From NCBI GenBank assembly GCA_030762935.1, contig CM060893.1:10274001-10338000 (forward strand): 64,000 bases of DNA, written 5' to 3'. This document shows positions 22,205-34,014 of this stretch, in pieces (positions within the stretch are counted from its first letter, which is position 1; each line of letters opens with the position of its first letter). Both the position numbers and the translations under genes were made by a program. This DNA is from Hymenopus coronatus. Lineage: Eukaryota; Arthropoda; Insecta; Mantodea; Hymenopodidae. The notes beneath the pieces were generated by a model. The model did no database searches. It saw only the letters and a list, made by a program, of their open reading frames with translations, and was not told the origin of the DNA.

Positions 22205-22935
22205 TTTGCCATAAACTTGTGATATTCAAGACACCCTAGTGGAGATATTTATGTACACATATGTAGTACAGGACAACTGAGAAAACACATTTATTTTACA
22301 AATATAATTTTCAACATAACTTGTAGACATATTTGTCCTTTACTTGTAGTGTTTAGCACAACTTGTTGGACATTATTTGTCCTATACAAATAAGATTGAA
22401 CACAACTTGGTGAATATATTTGCCCTATTATGTAAGGTTCAACACAACTTGGTGTACATTTATCCTATACCGTAGTGTTTAGCACAACTTGGACTTATTT
22501 GTCCTATATATGTAGTATCCAATATAACTTGGTGGACATATTAGTTGTATGCATGTAGTGTTCATACAACTTGGTGATTATATCTGTCCTGTCATGCAAT
22601 GTTCAATACAATTTGGTGGACATATTTGTCCTATACATGTAGTGTCCTGCACAGCTTCTTGGACATTTGTCTACAAACGTAAGGTTGAACACAACTTGGC
22701 AGAGATATTTATCTTATACATGTAGTGTTCAGCACATCTTGGTAAACATATTTGTTCTATACATGTAGTGTTCAGCATAACCTGGCGAACATATCTGTGC
22801 AATGTTCAATACAACTTGGTGGACATATTTGCCCTATATACATGTAGTAATTCTATATATGTAGTGTTCAATACAATTTGGTGAACATATTTGTGCATAC
22901 ATGTGCAGTTCTAGACACTTAATGAACCTAACTTG
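22205..22935. repeat. degenerate minisatellite, unit about 44 bp
   Basis: About 15-17 diverged tandem units built on ACATATTTGTCCTATACATG followed by TAGTGTTCAGCACAACTTGG. The same core (CAACTT...GGACATATTTGT) occurs in the arrays at 50276-51260 and 63700-63930. It is therefore one minisatellite family at three places, this being the most eroded long array. Confidence 0.82.
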
Positions 22936-23880
22936 TAGTAATTCAAAACAATAAATTAGACATTTCTGTGTTACATAAGTGCAATTTGAAAGAGCTTAGT
23001 TACCACATTTGTCTTGGAAAATGTTATCTCTATGTGTATAATCACAGGTTATTTAATCAAGCCAGTTCCCTTATTTTTCAAATTCCTCACAGAAATGTGT
23101 TATGTCAGGGATACTTTTGATTTTAAGGCTAATGGTACGGCTTAGAAAACAAAATTCAGCACTTTATATATAAACATTTTGCATTTTTCTCCACATGACC
23201 AAATAATAAACACTATAAAAATAAGCTCTCTGTCATTGTTCCACAGAAAACCAAATTTGTTTTCTAAGCTAAAAGCAACACAGAAGTTCATAAGTCAGTA
23301 TTTATTTTTTCTCTTCAGCATGTTTATTAACACACACAAGGCAAAAATCTAATCTTTGTGTTCTTAAATAACAAGTAGGTGTATACATTAAATAAAAACT
23401 TTATCAGCATATAACAATATAGATAAGCATACAATATTTGTTCAGTTACAGGAGATCAGTTCTCTATTTTACAGATTTCAAATTGTTACACTGTGCAAAA
23501 ATATTTACTTTTATTGCCTCACCCAGGCCTCAAAGTCTCCTAATTCACAAGCAACAAAAGAATGCAAAATTTAGTTATTTGTGGTATTGTGTAACAGACT
23601 GGAAAACTAAAACCTAGCAGGGGATTCAATTTTGGCTAATACTATGTATACTATAAACACAGATGTGATTAAAACTTAAGGGGGGCAGATATGGCTTAAG
23701 ACCTTCAACATTTTTCAAAATATTTTTATTGCTGCCAAAAATTCTTCCATAATATTTTCCTGAAAATATTATTTCAATATCTGGTACAGTTTTCAAGTAA
23801 TGATTTAAAAGGCAAGATACTTAATTGTGGAATCAGCATGTTGAGCGGTGCCGTGCCCATTAATAGATAGCTTCAGCCAA
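22936..23880. repeat. spacer after the minisatellite, paralogous to 51260-51560 and to 33940-34015
   Basis: CTTAGAAAACAAAATTCAGC and AACAATATAGATAAGCATAC have diverged partners after the 50-kb array. GATTCAATTTTGGCTAATAC with TATACTATAAACAC (23625-23665) is the unoccupied version of the site that holds a mariner at 34015. No gene is seen. Confidence 0.6.
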
Positions 23881-23884
23881 CTGG

Positions 23885-24368
23885 AGGAGTTGACTTATTT
23901 GTTAAGAAAGAAGTTAAATGCAGTAATGTTAAACGGTTAAGCAAATATTGTAAACAAATGACCTTTGAAATTTTTGGAGTAGCTATACAAACAGAAAAGG
24001 TAAAATGTTTATATTTGGTGTTTACAGATCCTCAAACAAATTGGCAGAACTCCCAAACTCTAGATGACTTTCTAAAAGTGCAAAAAAGGAACAGAGCAAT
24101 TATAACAGGTGATGTTAATGTCGAATCTAGAACAGTTGACTTCAGTGATCTATTACCAAGCTATAATCTAAATATTATAGATCTAGATCCCATCAGAATA
24201 ACGGACAACTCTAGTACAGCCATAGATAATATAATATTGAATATTGATAAAAAACAATTAACACTTTTTAATAATTACTTTCTCATTTCTGATCACACGA
24301 CCCAAATTGTAGACATACACACTACACTTAGGGTAGGAATCTTAGAGAAACAAATGTTCAAATTCTAA
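23885..24368 (+). pseudogene. LINE endonuclease fragment
   Basis: The frame from before 23958 reads GGVDLFVKKEVKC, then FEIFGVAI, then AIITGDVNVES, then IDNIILN and LISDHTTQIV. This is the order of motifs in the apurinic-type endonuclease of CR1/Jockey-group LINEs (G-D-x-N; I-D-N-I; S-D-H). The initial domain part and the reverse transcriptase are missing from this frame and the sequence decays after 24370. It was probably part of a CR1-like element. Confidence 0.75.
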
Positions 24369-24605
24369 AAAAATCTTTGCTCAAGAAACTCAAACATCAT
24401 TGATGAAAATGATCCAAAATACTCAAACGCCACTATGACTTAAGAATAATACATGTAAAGAAACATAATTACCATCAACAATAACAGCCCTAAGAGTAAA
24501 AATTAAAGACAGTTATGAATTTTAGAGAGCACTAGATTAAATGTGTATAAACAGCTGCAAACCAAGTATACAGAACTATATTAACAATCTCTGATATATT
24601 ATAAA

Positions 24606-24655
24606 AAGTGGTTGGTTGGTATCTAATGTTGAGCAGTTGGCAGTGAAGCCATTCC
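24606..24655. repeat. 45-bp motif shared with 6868-6925
   Basis: GGTTGGTTGGTATCTAATGT followed by TGAGCAGTTGGCAGTGAAGC also occurs, nearly identical, as an insert in the H element at 6612-7520. Its identity is unknown; it could be the start of a short retroposon. Confidence 0.6.
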
Positions 24656-24659
24656 AGTA

Positions 24660-25480
24660 TTTTGGTGTCATATTATCATGTCGACTCAAGATTGGGCAGC
24701 GGTAGATGGTTTCCATCCATTTCTTCTTTAAGTGTGCAGAAAGGACACAGAGGAGATTTCACTATAGCAATCCGAATTAATGTTTATTGAGACAGTCATC
24801 GCCTGTTAGGAGTCTAAAAGTTACTACACAGGATTTTCTTGCTAATGTGATTCTGGTTGTGTTATTACATCAATTTTCCCATTGTTTTCCTTTTGTTTGT
24901 AATACATTATCTTCTTTAATTTTATTATTATATGTTGATATAATGATTCTTTTGATCGAGTGATAACTTATTGGATCAGATGAATTTGATGCAATTTTAC
25001 TACCTTTCTTGGCTAGAAAGTCAGCTGTTTCATTACCCTGTATTCCGCAATGAAGTATTAATCTTTTATTTAAATTCATTAGTTGTTTTATGATTTTGCG
25101 GCATTCTGCAATATTTAAGTTATTAGGTGTTACATCAGATGTTATGGATGTAATAGCTGCTTTAGAGTCAGATAATAGTACAACTTTTTCAAATTTATTT
25201 ATATGATTTAGTAGGTTTTGTAAGCTCTGAAGTATTGCTGAAATCTCTCCATCAACATTTGTAGTATTTAAACTTAATCTTTTGTAGAAAGAGAAGAGAG
25301 GGCATATTGCATCTGTGCCAGTACCACTGTTATTTGGTAAGCTAGAACCGTCTATATTATAAAAAGTACAATAGCAAAAAAATATAATCTTGTCAAATAA
25401 TGTTGCCAAAACAGCATGGAAAATAGTGGATAAAAACATTAAAATGGTAACAATATAAGAAAGAGCATTCAACTTAATGA
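24660..25480 (-). pseudogene. LINE 3' region: RNase H and C-terminal tail
   Basis: On the minus strand YNIDGSS, then NVDGEISAILQSL, then VVLLSDSKAAI and CGIQGNETADFLAKKGS carry the D-E-D-D residues and the H-C-G-x-x-G-N-E-x-A-D signature of RNase H domains from Jockey/I-type LINEs. Further downstream, VTFRLLTGDDCLNKH and a C-P-I-L motif in the next frames match the C-terminal tail of the same proteins. The frame begins without a reverse transcriptase. It is opposite in orientation to the neighbouring LINE pieces, so it is a separate insertion. Confidence 0.82.
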
Positions 25481-25639
25481 CAAGGGTAGAAGTTTTATAG
25501 ATCCAAAAGAAATTAGTAATCTATTGAATAACTACTTCTTAACCATGGGTAAAAGTGACAGTAGTGTTGGAGATGGTCCAAATATACGTAAATATACCTC
25601 ATAGCATGTATTTATAGGAAAGAACTGTTGAAGAAATAA

Positions 25640-26880
25640 ATTTAATTATTTGGGAGCACTACACACCTATAACCCTAAATTCATTATCTGCAAAAATATA
25701 TGAAAAGTAATCATCACAAGATTGATAGATTTTCTACAACCATATATTGGTATTTTTTTCAGTCCCAACATAGTTTTTGAAAAGGACTACATAATAAAAA
25801 CCCTAAAAGAAAAGAATAAAATTGGAGGAGTATTTCTAGATGTGACTAAGGCTTTTGACACAGGGTCACACAAGCTATTCCTGACTATTACAGAACTAGG
25901 CTTAGGAGGCAAATCTAATGATCTTCTCCCAGCTTGCATGCAACATCGACCACAGTGCAGAGAAATATATTGGAAGCCAATTCTATTTGGACAATTAAAT
26001 CTAAACATGATATAGTGAAAATAGGTGTTCTCCAAGGTTCGGTACTAGGTCCCCTATTGTCTCTGCTCTACTTAAATAAGTACTAATGATTACAGTATAA
26101 ATCATATTAAGCTAATGTCACTATACTAATTTTTACTGACAAATCCATCAAACAACTTGAAACTGAGGCCTCCACATCAATAACACCATACCAAACTGTC
26201 TAAAAAGCTCACAACTATAGATGAATTTTCAAAAAACTAATTAATTCTATTAGAGCTTCAGGACAGGAATAAACATGATTTTGAAATATGTACCTGTAAA
26301 ATGAAAATTGACCAAATAAGTTCAACCATATTTCATGGTATTCTTTTGATAAAAATTTAACTTTTAATGATCATGTAGGCATGCTTAGTAAAAGTATGTG
26401 TTAATATTTATATACATTAGGTATATATTACGAAAATTATCATTGTGGTGTGTTAAAAATGGTAATTATGGGCGGATACACTCATATAACATATGGTATT
26501 GAAATATAGGAAGCAAATAGGAGCTTAACTCTATATAAAACTCTAATTCTGCAGTAAAAACCTCTGAGCTATATCTTTAAACTAATAAACTGTCAGTCTG
26601 TTATGGAAAAAAAAAACACATATTAAACATATCTCTGTAGTTATATAGGGTCATTACGTTAATAAAATCAAAATATGAGTTATATCACTACTGTAACACT
26701 AGAGGAAAAAATAATTATTATAGGGAGTGTAAAGCCAAAACATCCAGCAGAAGATATCCATATATAATTAGGTACCATTATGTTTAATAAACTTTCTGCT
26801 AACATTAAAATGGCACAGGGAAATATTTTTAAGCAAACTGTATTATAACTGTAACTTCTAGCAATAAAACAAACAAAAGA
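25640..26880 (+). pseudogene. CR1-like LINE, reverse-transcriptase and tail, copy 1
   Basis: Frames in order show a Y-x-P-I-T-L-N motif near 25670, FEKDY, KNKIGGVFLDVTKAFDTGSH (RT motif with catalytic D) and GVLQGSVLGPLLSLLYL near 26025. The YADD region is decayed. The C-terminal tail follows (NTRG..., LSANIKMAQGNIFKQ) to about 26830. Frameshifts and stops are many. It is collinear with the pieces at 40735-42390 and 36390-37010, which are also near finger genes, so this LINE may have been carried along in the unit duplications. Confidence 0.82.
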
Positions 26881-26886
26881 TAATAT

Positions 26887-27720
26887 AAAAATCTGATATG
26901 TTCCATTCACATGACTTTCTCTACATCTCTGCTACAAATTATTGTTAGACAGCTTATGCTTCTATTTACTTATGCTAATCAAGACAAATTAACAGAAATC
27001 ACCTTATTACTTGCTTCCTTGTAAGTAGAAGCAAAATAAGGGATTACTATAAGTTAAAGCGATAGTCAAAAGCTGGTTGCTATGTGACTGAAGTTCCTTT
27101 GTTTGTATGGACACAAGCTGACAAATTCCTGTATAAGAAAAGTATGTTTTTTTAAAGCTAAAACCAAAAACGATTGACTCCACGAAAAAAGTGTATACAA
27201 CATAAATTGTGTTTTAATGTGCTCTACATTTTTTGTGTGGTAAGTTTTTGTCCATCTCTTATGGTTTAGCAGTTATGCAAAATTCCGTAAAATTCATCCA
27301 GAATAAAGTAGTCTTCAGAGGCTATTCCCAGAAAATTCAAGATATACATTTTATTTGTTAGGTAAATATCTTTAATATACAGTATTTTAATAAAAATTGT
27401 TAAGAGCCAATTTTAAGAAAATAAAAAATTTTGAAAAAAGTTCCATGTAAAGGGTAGTTTGGGGTGGGGAATTTTTCTAATCCCTGGAAGATACTAAACA
27501 AAAATACCAAGTTTGATATTTTATCAACTTTTCGTTTTTGGGTTATCATGTTCACACCCCCCCACCCCCACAAAAACACAGACCTTTTTCTGAAAATGCT
27601 TTTTTTTATGCAGGGGACTGTAAAACATATATTTCTGGTGAAATCTTGGTATCAAATTTTTGGGTGGAGTGCAATACCTTCTCTATACACTATGTGCATA
27701 GTACGTGTAGAGAAAGTAAA
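26887..27720 (+). mobile_element. hairpin-ended element (family H), full length
   Basis: Complete copy: AATCTGATATGTTCCATTCA then CATGACTTTCTCTACATCTC at the left. CTTCTCTATACACTATGTGC then ATAGTACGTGTAGAGAAAGT forms the terminal hairpin at the right. The CA-rich tract is here a C-rich stretch near 27553-27580. It is useful as a family reference. Confidence 0.92.
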
Positions 27721-27861
27721 AAGTTTTAAAAACATCAGAAATTTTAAAGAAAATGCTGGAATCTTTTAGAGGAAATGGTTGTCATTTTGAATATAATACA
27801 TATGTTAAAAATTTATATTTTTATTCAAAAAAATTGCAGTAATATACAATAAAGTATGTAT

Positions 27862-28395
27862 TTCTCTATTAGCACAGTGTTACTGCAACCGTCTTTGGGG
27901 GTTTGAGACCCAGATTGGATTCCCAATACTGGTGTGGGGAAAGCTGGATATGTGTCATTTCATTATCACCATCCCATGGAAGAGAAATGGCAACAGCACT
28001 ATGGTAGTTGCCCAGCGTGGTGTAGGTTACCATGCTAACCTCATATACCCAAGGTCACAGGTTCAAACCCAGAGGAAGATGATAGATTTTTTTTCGGGCC
28101 TAAAAATCCTTAGCATGGCTTCCTTTGCAAGGGAAGTAAAGCTGTTGGTCCCATGTCATAGATTTACAGCATATAAAAGAACCTAATAAAGAGCCCTCTG
28201 AACAAAATTAGGCGGTCTTTAATACCCAGTATAGAATGGGATCCTGAGAACCACAGCAGTTAAAGAGTGTCCATAAATAAAACTCAATTTCCTTTACCAC
28301 CATGGTATAATTCTTGCCTGAACGCAGAGGTTGAGTTGTGGTCTCTCCCACAATTTTGTCCCAATCATTGACCGATCTTTGGATTGAATACGCGT
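27862..28395 (+). mobile_element. SINE family E, interrupted by a SINE B
   Basis: TTAGCACAGTGTTACTGCAA (A box) and AGATTGGATTCCC (B box), then CATCCCATGGAAGAGAAATG and, after the nested SINE B, TCTCTCCCACAATTTTGTCC and a TTGAATA tail. The copy at 37472-37735 is uninterrupted and proves the insertion. Confidence 0.75.
28007..28297 (+). mobile_element. SINE family B, full length, nested in SINE E
   Basis: Starts GTTGCCCAGCGTGGTGTAGG with A and B boxes (GGTTCAAACCC) and ends AATAAAACTCAATTTCCTTT. It is flanked by CACTATGGTA (27997-28006) and CACCATGGTA (28298-28307), a target-site duplication with one change. Confidence 0.9.
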
Positions 28396-28447
28396 CATCA
28401 TTTCTCATGTACAGATTTTCATCACTGTAAATATTATAGTTCTACAC

Positions 28448-29325
28448 AAAAAAAACTGATGTGCTCCATTCACATAAGTTTCTCTACATCTCTGCAACAA
28501 ATTATTGTTAAAGAGCTTATGCTTCTATTTACTTCATGCTAATCAAGAAAAAAATAGCAGAAATAGTGTTATTATTTGCTTCCTTGTTAGTAGAAGCAAA
28601 ATATGGGAGTACCATAGGTTAAAGTGATAGTCAAAAGCTGGTTGCTATGTGACTGAAGTTGCTTTGTTTGTATGGACACGAATTGACAAATTCCTGTATG
28701 AGAAAAGTATAAGATTTTTAATGCTAAAACCGAAAACAAGGAACATCTAAAAAATGATCAACTCCACGAACAAAATTTATATAACATAAATAGTGTGTTT
28801 TAATGTGTTCTACATTTTTTGTGTGGTAAGTTTTTTTTATATCTCATACGGTTTAGCAGTTATGCAAAATTCCGTAAAATTCATGCAAAATAAAGTAGTC
28901 TTCAGAGGCTATTCCCAGAAAATTCAGAATATACATATTATTTGTCAGGTAAATATCTTTATTACACAATATTTTAATCAAAATCGTTAGCCATTTTTGA
29001 GAAAATAAAAATGTTCGTAAAAAGTTCCTTGTAAAGGGTAGTTGGGGGTGGGAGGATTTTCTTGAAAATCTTTGTGTCGCATCCTTGGATGATACTGAAC
29101 TTAAAAACCAAGTTTGGTATTAAACAGTCTTTCCATTTTTGAGCTATGCTGCCCACAGACACACACACACACCACACACATGGACATTTTTCTAAAAAGG
29201 CTTTTTTCGTATTCAGGGGGTTTGAAAACATGTATTTCTGATGAAATCTTGGGGTGATCAAATTTTTGGGCGCATTATAATACCTTCTCTATATACTATG
29301 CACATAGTATGTGTTCAGAAAGTAA
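28448..29325 (+). mobile_element. hairpin-ended element (family H), full length
   Basis: Complete copy with AACTGATGTGCTCCATTCAC and AAGTTTCTCTACATCTCTGC at the left, a clear (CA)n near 29158-29175, and a decayed hairpin (TCTCTATATACTATGCACAT) at the right. It lies about 730 bp after the preceding copy in the same orientation. Confidence 0.9.
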
Positions 29326-29623
29326 TAAATATCCTTCCAATAAGCACCCTAGTATATGATGATACTTGAGATCTTATAACCAGACCTACTAAATGCAATA
29401 TAATTTGCAACAGAATCCCTTACCATTTAAATAACAAAATGCAGATTTTATGTTAATGTTTATATAATGTATATAGTATGTATAGAGAAAGTAAAAAAAT
29501 GAATATCAAAATTATCACAAATTGTATGTACTCCCTTAAACAGCCTTTTACTCTAAATACTTAAATTGTTTTAGTTGTGATAATAATCAGTTAAACTGCT
29601 TAAATATTGCACTGGCTCTTATC
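29326..29623. other. spacer downstream of ZNF-4
   Basis: Contains a 30-bp relic of an H-element end near 29465-29492 and sequence shared with the downstream spacers of ZNF-5 and ZNF-6 (CTCCCTTAAACAGCC; AAATACTTAAATTGTTTT). Confidence 0.6.
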
Positions 29624-29773
29624 CTAGTGAAGTATTTTATGTGTTTTAAACAATGATGATGAGAAATAGCTCTTATCACACTTATCACATTTAAAAGGCC
29701 TTTTCCCTCATGAACTAATTTATGTGTTTTCAAATTCAATGATCAGAAATAGTTATCACACATCACATTTAAA
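29624..29773 (-). pseudogene. decayed last two fingers of ZNF-4
   Basis: Minus-strand sequence after the ZNF-4 stop still reads as parts of two fingers (FKCDKCDKSYF, FKTHKILH) up to the ancestral stop at 29624-29626 (CCTAGTGA context). The first finger has lost bases and carries stops. The gene originally ended here. Confidence 0.8.
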
Positions 29774-31661
29774 TTATTTAGGAGGGATATTAGTTTTATT
29801 TATATATGTAACTAGTTTGTCCTCATGAACTAAATTGTGTCTTTTCATTTGTACTACTGTAAAGAAGCTTTTATCACACTTGTCACATTTAAATGACCTT
29901 TCACCCTCATGAATTAAAATGTGCCTTTTCAAACTAGATGCTGCAGTAAAGCTCTTATCACACTTGCCACATTTAAATGGCCTTATTCCCTCATGAATTT
30001 TATCATGTACTTTTAAGTTTGATGCCCGAGTAAAGCTCTTATCACAAAGATTACATTTAAACAGCCTTTGGCCCTCGTGAATCAAATTATGCGCTTTCAA
30101 ATGTGATGCTGTGAGATAGCTTTTATCACAATTATCACATTTAAAAGGTCGTTTGCCCTCATGAATTAAATTGTGCAGTTTTAAATGTGTTAATGTAAGA
30201 CAGCTCTTATCACACTTATCACATTTAAATGGCCTTTTGTCCTCATGAATTAAATTATGCCTTTTCATATAAGTTGCTGTAATGAAGCTTTTATCACACT
30301 TGTCACATTTAAATGATTTTTTGCCCTCATGAATTAAAATGTGCCTTTTCAAACCTGATGCCACAGTAAAGCTCTTATCGCACTTATCACATTTAAATGG
30401 TCTTATTCCTTCATGAATTTTATTATGTACTTTTAAATTTGATGCCTGAACAAAGCTCTTATCACAAAGATTACATTTAAACTGCCTTTTGCCCTCGTGA
30501 ATTAAATTGTGTGTTTTTAAGTTACATGCTAAAGTGAAACTCTTATCGCAATTGTCACATTTAAACATCCTTTTGCCCTCATGAATTAAATTATGTGTTT
30601 TTAAATTTGAAGCCTGAGTGAAGCCCTTGTTACAAATGTTGCACTTATATAGCTTTTTCCCTTCATGAATTAGAGTATGTGATTTCAAGCTAGATGGGTA
30701 AATAAAGCTTTTGTCACAAACATTACAGTTAAACTTACCTTTGCCCTCATGAACTAAAAAATGTGTTTTCAAATTATCCACGTCAAGGAATCTTTTATTG
30801 CACCTTTTGCATTTAAATGGCTTTGTGCTCTCATGAATTATATTATGTCTTTTTAATTGTAGAATAGTAGGATAGTCTTTATCGCAAATATTACATTTGT
30901 GTTTACTATTGCCCTCATGAATTGAAATATGAGCAATCAAAAATGATGACCTAGTAAAGCTCTTTTCACACTTGTTGCATTTGAAAGGCTTTTTACCCTC
31001 ATGAATTAAATTATGAACCCTCAAATTTGAGCTCCTGGTAAAGCTCTTGTCACACTTATTGCATTTGAATGGCCTTTTGCCCTCATGACTTAAATTATGG
31101 GCTCTCAAATGCGATGCCTGAGTAAAGCTCTTGTTACAAATGCTACATTTGTGTTTGCTACTGCCCTCATGAACTGAAATATGTGCATTCAAAATTGATG
31201 ATCTGATAAAGCTCTTGCCACATTTGTTGCATTTGAATGGTCTTTTACCCTCATGAATTAAATTATGAGACCTCAAATTTGAAGCCTGAGTAAAGCTCTT
31301 GTCGCACTTGTTGCATTTGAATGGCCTTTTGCCCTCATGAATTAAATTATGAGCTCTCAAATGTGATGCCTCAATAAATCTCTTGTCACAAATGCTACAC
31401 TTGTGTTTTCTTTTCTTCTCATGAGTTAGAATGTGAGTTTGTAAATCTGATGCCAGATTAAAGCACTCGCTGCAAAATTTACATTTGTGTGACATTTTGT
31501 CATCCACATGGAGTGCCTCTGTGATATTGCCTCCATAAAATGTACTTTTATTGTCTTTTTCATAAGAAATGACACTATTTTCTGTAAGTTTTAAGCAACA
31601 CTTATCTAAACCTCGGCTGGTGTCACCAGATTCACAGTTCCACACTGCTTCCGTGTCCAAT
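29774..31661 (-). CDS. ZNF-4: C2H2 zinc-finger terminal exon, 20 fingers
   Basis: About 628 residues, the longest block. The pre-finger region (CLKLTENS) is followed by 20 C2H2 fingers. The first exon base is 31661 (CTACATTTCAG acceptor, phase 2). Fingers 13-15 and 18-20 are near repeats of each other (ASNLKVHNKIHEGIRPFKC; LKRHILIHEG), which indicates block duplication inside the exon. Finger 16 has Cys where the core Phe/Tyr is expected (DKSCLTLTHLK). After finger 20 the frame leaves the family sequence and ends in LVTYINKTNIPPK, a tail found in no other member and caused by an insertion or rearrangement. Two more fingers are decayed downstream. A possible 5' exon lies at 36087-36343. Likely a nuclear DNA-binding protein. 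Confidence 0.9.
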
Positions 31662-32372
31662 CTGAAATGTAGTAGGAAAATAATGACAATCAAAAAGACA
31701 CTGCAAGAAGACAGATTGATCAAAACTTTATTGCTGAAACAAACCAGTGATATGCATAAAATTCAAGCTTTGACTTGGAGATTTGTTCCTGATTTAAATT
31801 GTAGAAATTTGATACAAATTGATCACTCAATCAACAAAATTGCAAACAATTAGTCTCTTCAAATTCTCATAGAGAAAACATTTTGGATTACCATCACAAT
31901 CAAATACTCAAACATGACATCGAATGAGATAAAAGCATGGGATGTGCAATTTTTCTCTTTATTAAACTTAATGTTTATTTGGCCCACTATGTGGGCTTAA
32001 GAGGTTAAATTTATAGGCATACACTTCATTGTTATCTGTAGTCAGCATTTTCAGTTTTGGGTCCTTGGTAAAGCTGAGGATAAGCATAGGTATATTTATT
32101 GAGTTTATGGTGCATTTTTTGGAAAGTGGAGAGAAGTTGAAGAGAATTTTCTAGAGTTTTGTTTAAGCAAAATGTGGCCAACAACCATGACTTTAAAGTA
32201 AACATCACAGTAATAATTGACGTAACAGAAATACAACAAAAGGGAATCTGAAAGAAGGCAATAGGAATAGATCATCATTTAAAACATTACAAAATATGGA
32301 AACCAGTTGTGTAGCAGCCAAGACATGAGACAAGGTAGAACATTCATTTTCACCTCTCATTTTCTACCCATC
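31662..32372. repeat. upstream module of ZNF-4, empty site for H and P elements
   Basis: Continuous module sequence, including GAGTTTATGGTGCATTTTTT then GGAAAGTGGAGAG (32100-32132), the undisturbed target of the H element at 19746. It ends at the TTAA (32373-32376) used by the next element. Confidence 0.82.
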
Positions 32373-32376
32373 TTAA

Positions 32377-33044
32377 CACATTGGAGCCCAAGCCCGAGTA
32401 TAGCTCGGGCCATCAAAATGAGACCCACACCCGAGCATAGCTTGGGCAGGTATTTCTAACACTTTTAATGCAATTCCTCGACCTTAACTCGGTCTTGGGG
32501 TATGCGGCAAAGAACATACGTCAGCTATCGTTAAGTTGTCTGATTTGTGCTGCCATCTGTCCTTGCTTTGGTCAACTATTAGGAATTTTATGAGATTTAG
32601 TAATATTGGTTGCTCTCGGGTAGTCGCACCATTTTCTTTGAAGGTGGATCTATTTGTTACATTTGTGCTCTTAAATGTTAAAATGCCACATTTTCCTCGA
32701 TTTCTGTGAAGTGAAGCTGAAACTCAGGATACAAATGAAGCTGTGGAAAATTCTAATTTCGAGGGAGAGTTTTTCGAAGTTTGAATAAATGGAGTATAAG
32801 CAGCTTTACGCAGTTTTTTTCAAACTCATATTTGACACTTGTTGCAAATTTAAAATAAAATATTAATATGGAAGTTATGACAATTTTCTTACTTGTTAAG
32901 AAATCCTTGAATGCCATACTTTTAGATTGTCCCAAAATTTTGCAGCAGATTTGATTGATGTACTGTAAATAGTAACTCAAAGTAAGCATAAAAACCCTGG
33001 GCTTCTTGGCACTTCAACTACTGAAACGCCCAGGCTTCAATGTG
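32377..33044 (-). mobile_element. TTAA-flanked DNA element (family P), best copy
   Basis: TTAA at 32373-32376 and 33045-33048. The left end CACATTGGAGCCCAAGCCCG and the inverse of the right end (CACATTGAAGCCTGGGCG) form the terminal repeat. A palindrome GCCCGAGTATAGCTCGGGC sits just inside the left end, and a second similar one follows. ZNF-5 and ZNF-6 modules show the intact target (CAGCTTAATCAGATAAAA). No transposase was recognised; classification as piggyBac-like rests on the TTAA target. Confidence 0.87.
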
Positions 33045-34012
33045 TTAATCATGTAAAATTATCAACTGGCAAACAAGCAAATGTTCCTATAACCTATTCT
33101 TTCATACGTTTAACTAGGGCTTATCACAGGAGATAATAACTGCAAAACATGTGAGTATAGACTTAATTTCTGCCAAGGCACAGCAGCCTGGAAGAAAATT
33201 TTAGTAACATGGACAGTGACCTAGGCTATGGTCCATTCTTGAATTTCTTTTATTCTTGTTTTCTTTTATTTTCATCACTTCAAAATTTTTCCCACTATCA
33301 GTGGCGGCCAGTGAGGAATTTCTGGGGGTTGCATGTCATCTTTAATGAAGCTTTCAATTGTAAGGATTACATCAACATCGCTGTTGTGCCGGGATTTTGG
33401 CTAAATAACTGATTCCTCAAACATTTGGAGCTAGCACACTAACCATCCAGCCAGGACTGTTATATTAATCTGCCAAGACAATTCAGTATTCACATAAGAT
33501 TGCACAGTTAAATAAAATAAATCGCTAATCGGTTGCATTGTCACATTTGGTGGGTCAATTTGCTCCAATTACTTATTCTTGTTATCTTACTTGTCAAGAG
33601 CATGTACATTAAAGCTAACTTTATTTTATGTCTAATCTTCATCTCTATTTCATTTCTCTTAAAAACCTGCAGAGTTACTGGAGACTTTGCCTCAAAGTGT
33701 AAATAGTTTTAAAAAGAGACTAAAGAAGAGTAAATTATAGTCGGGATAGTAAATATAAATATTGCACTATCACTAGTACTATAAAACATTTAATATTGTA
33801 TTACTGTTATCATCATCATCATCATCATCATTATTTTTTTTTTTTTTGGTAGTATACTATGATGTATTGTCATTCTGAAGGGTACTGTACTACCCTAATT
33901 ATTTATTTGTTTTAATTATATTGTGCATTATATTATTGCTTGTAGTACTGTGTAACAGATTGGAAAATTACAACCTGATGGAGAATTCAATTTTGGCTTA
34001 TACTATACACAT
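33045..34012. other. remainder of ZNF-4 upstream module plus spacer
   Basis: 33049-33290 continues the module (AACATGTGAGTATAGACTTA; TTTTAGTAACATGGACAGTG). A tRNA-like relic on the minus strand lies near 33400-33462 (GGCTGGATGGTTAGTGTGCT). A short (ATC)n run followed by T is at 33811-33847. No gene is seen. Confidence 0.5.
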
Positions 34013-34014
34013 TA

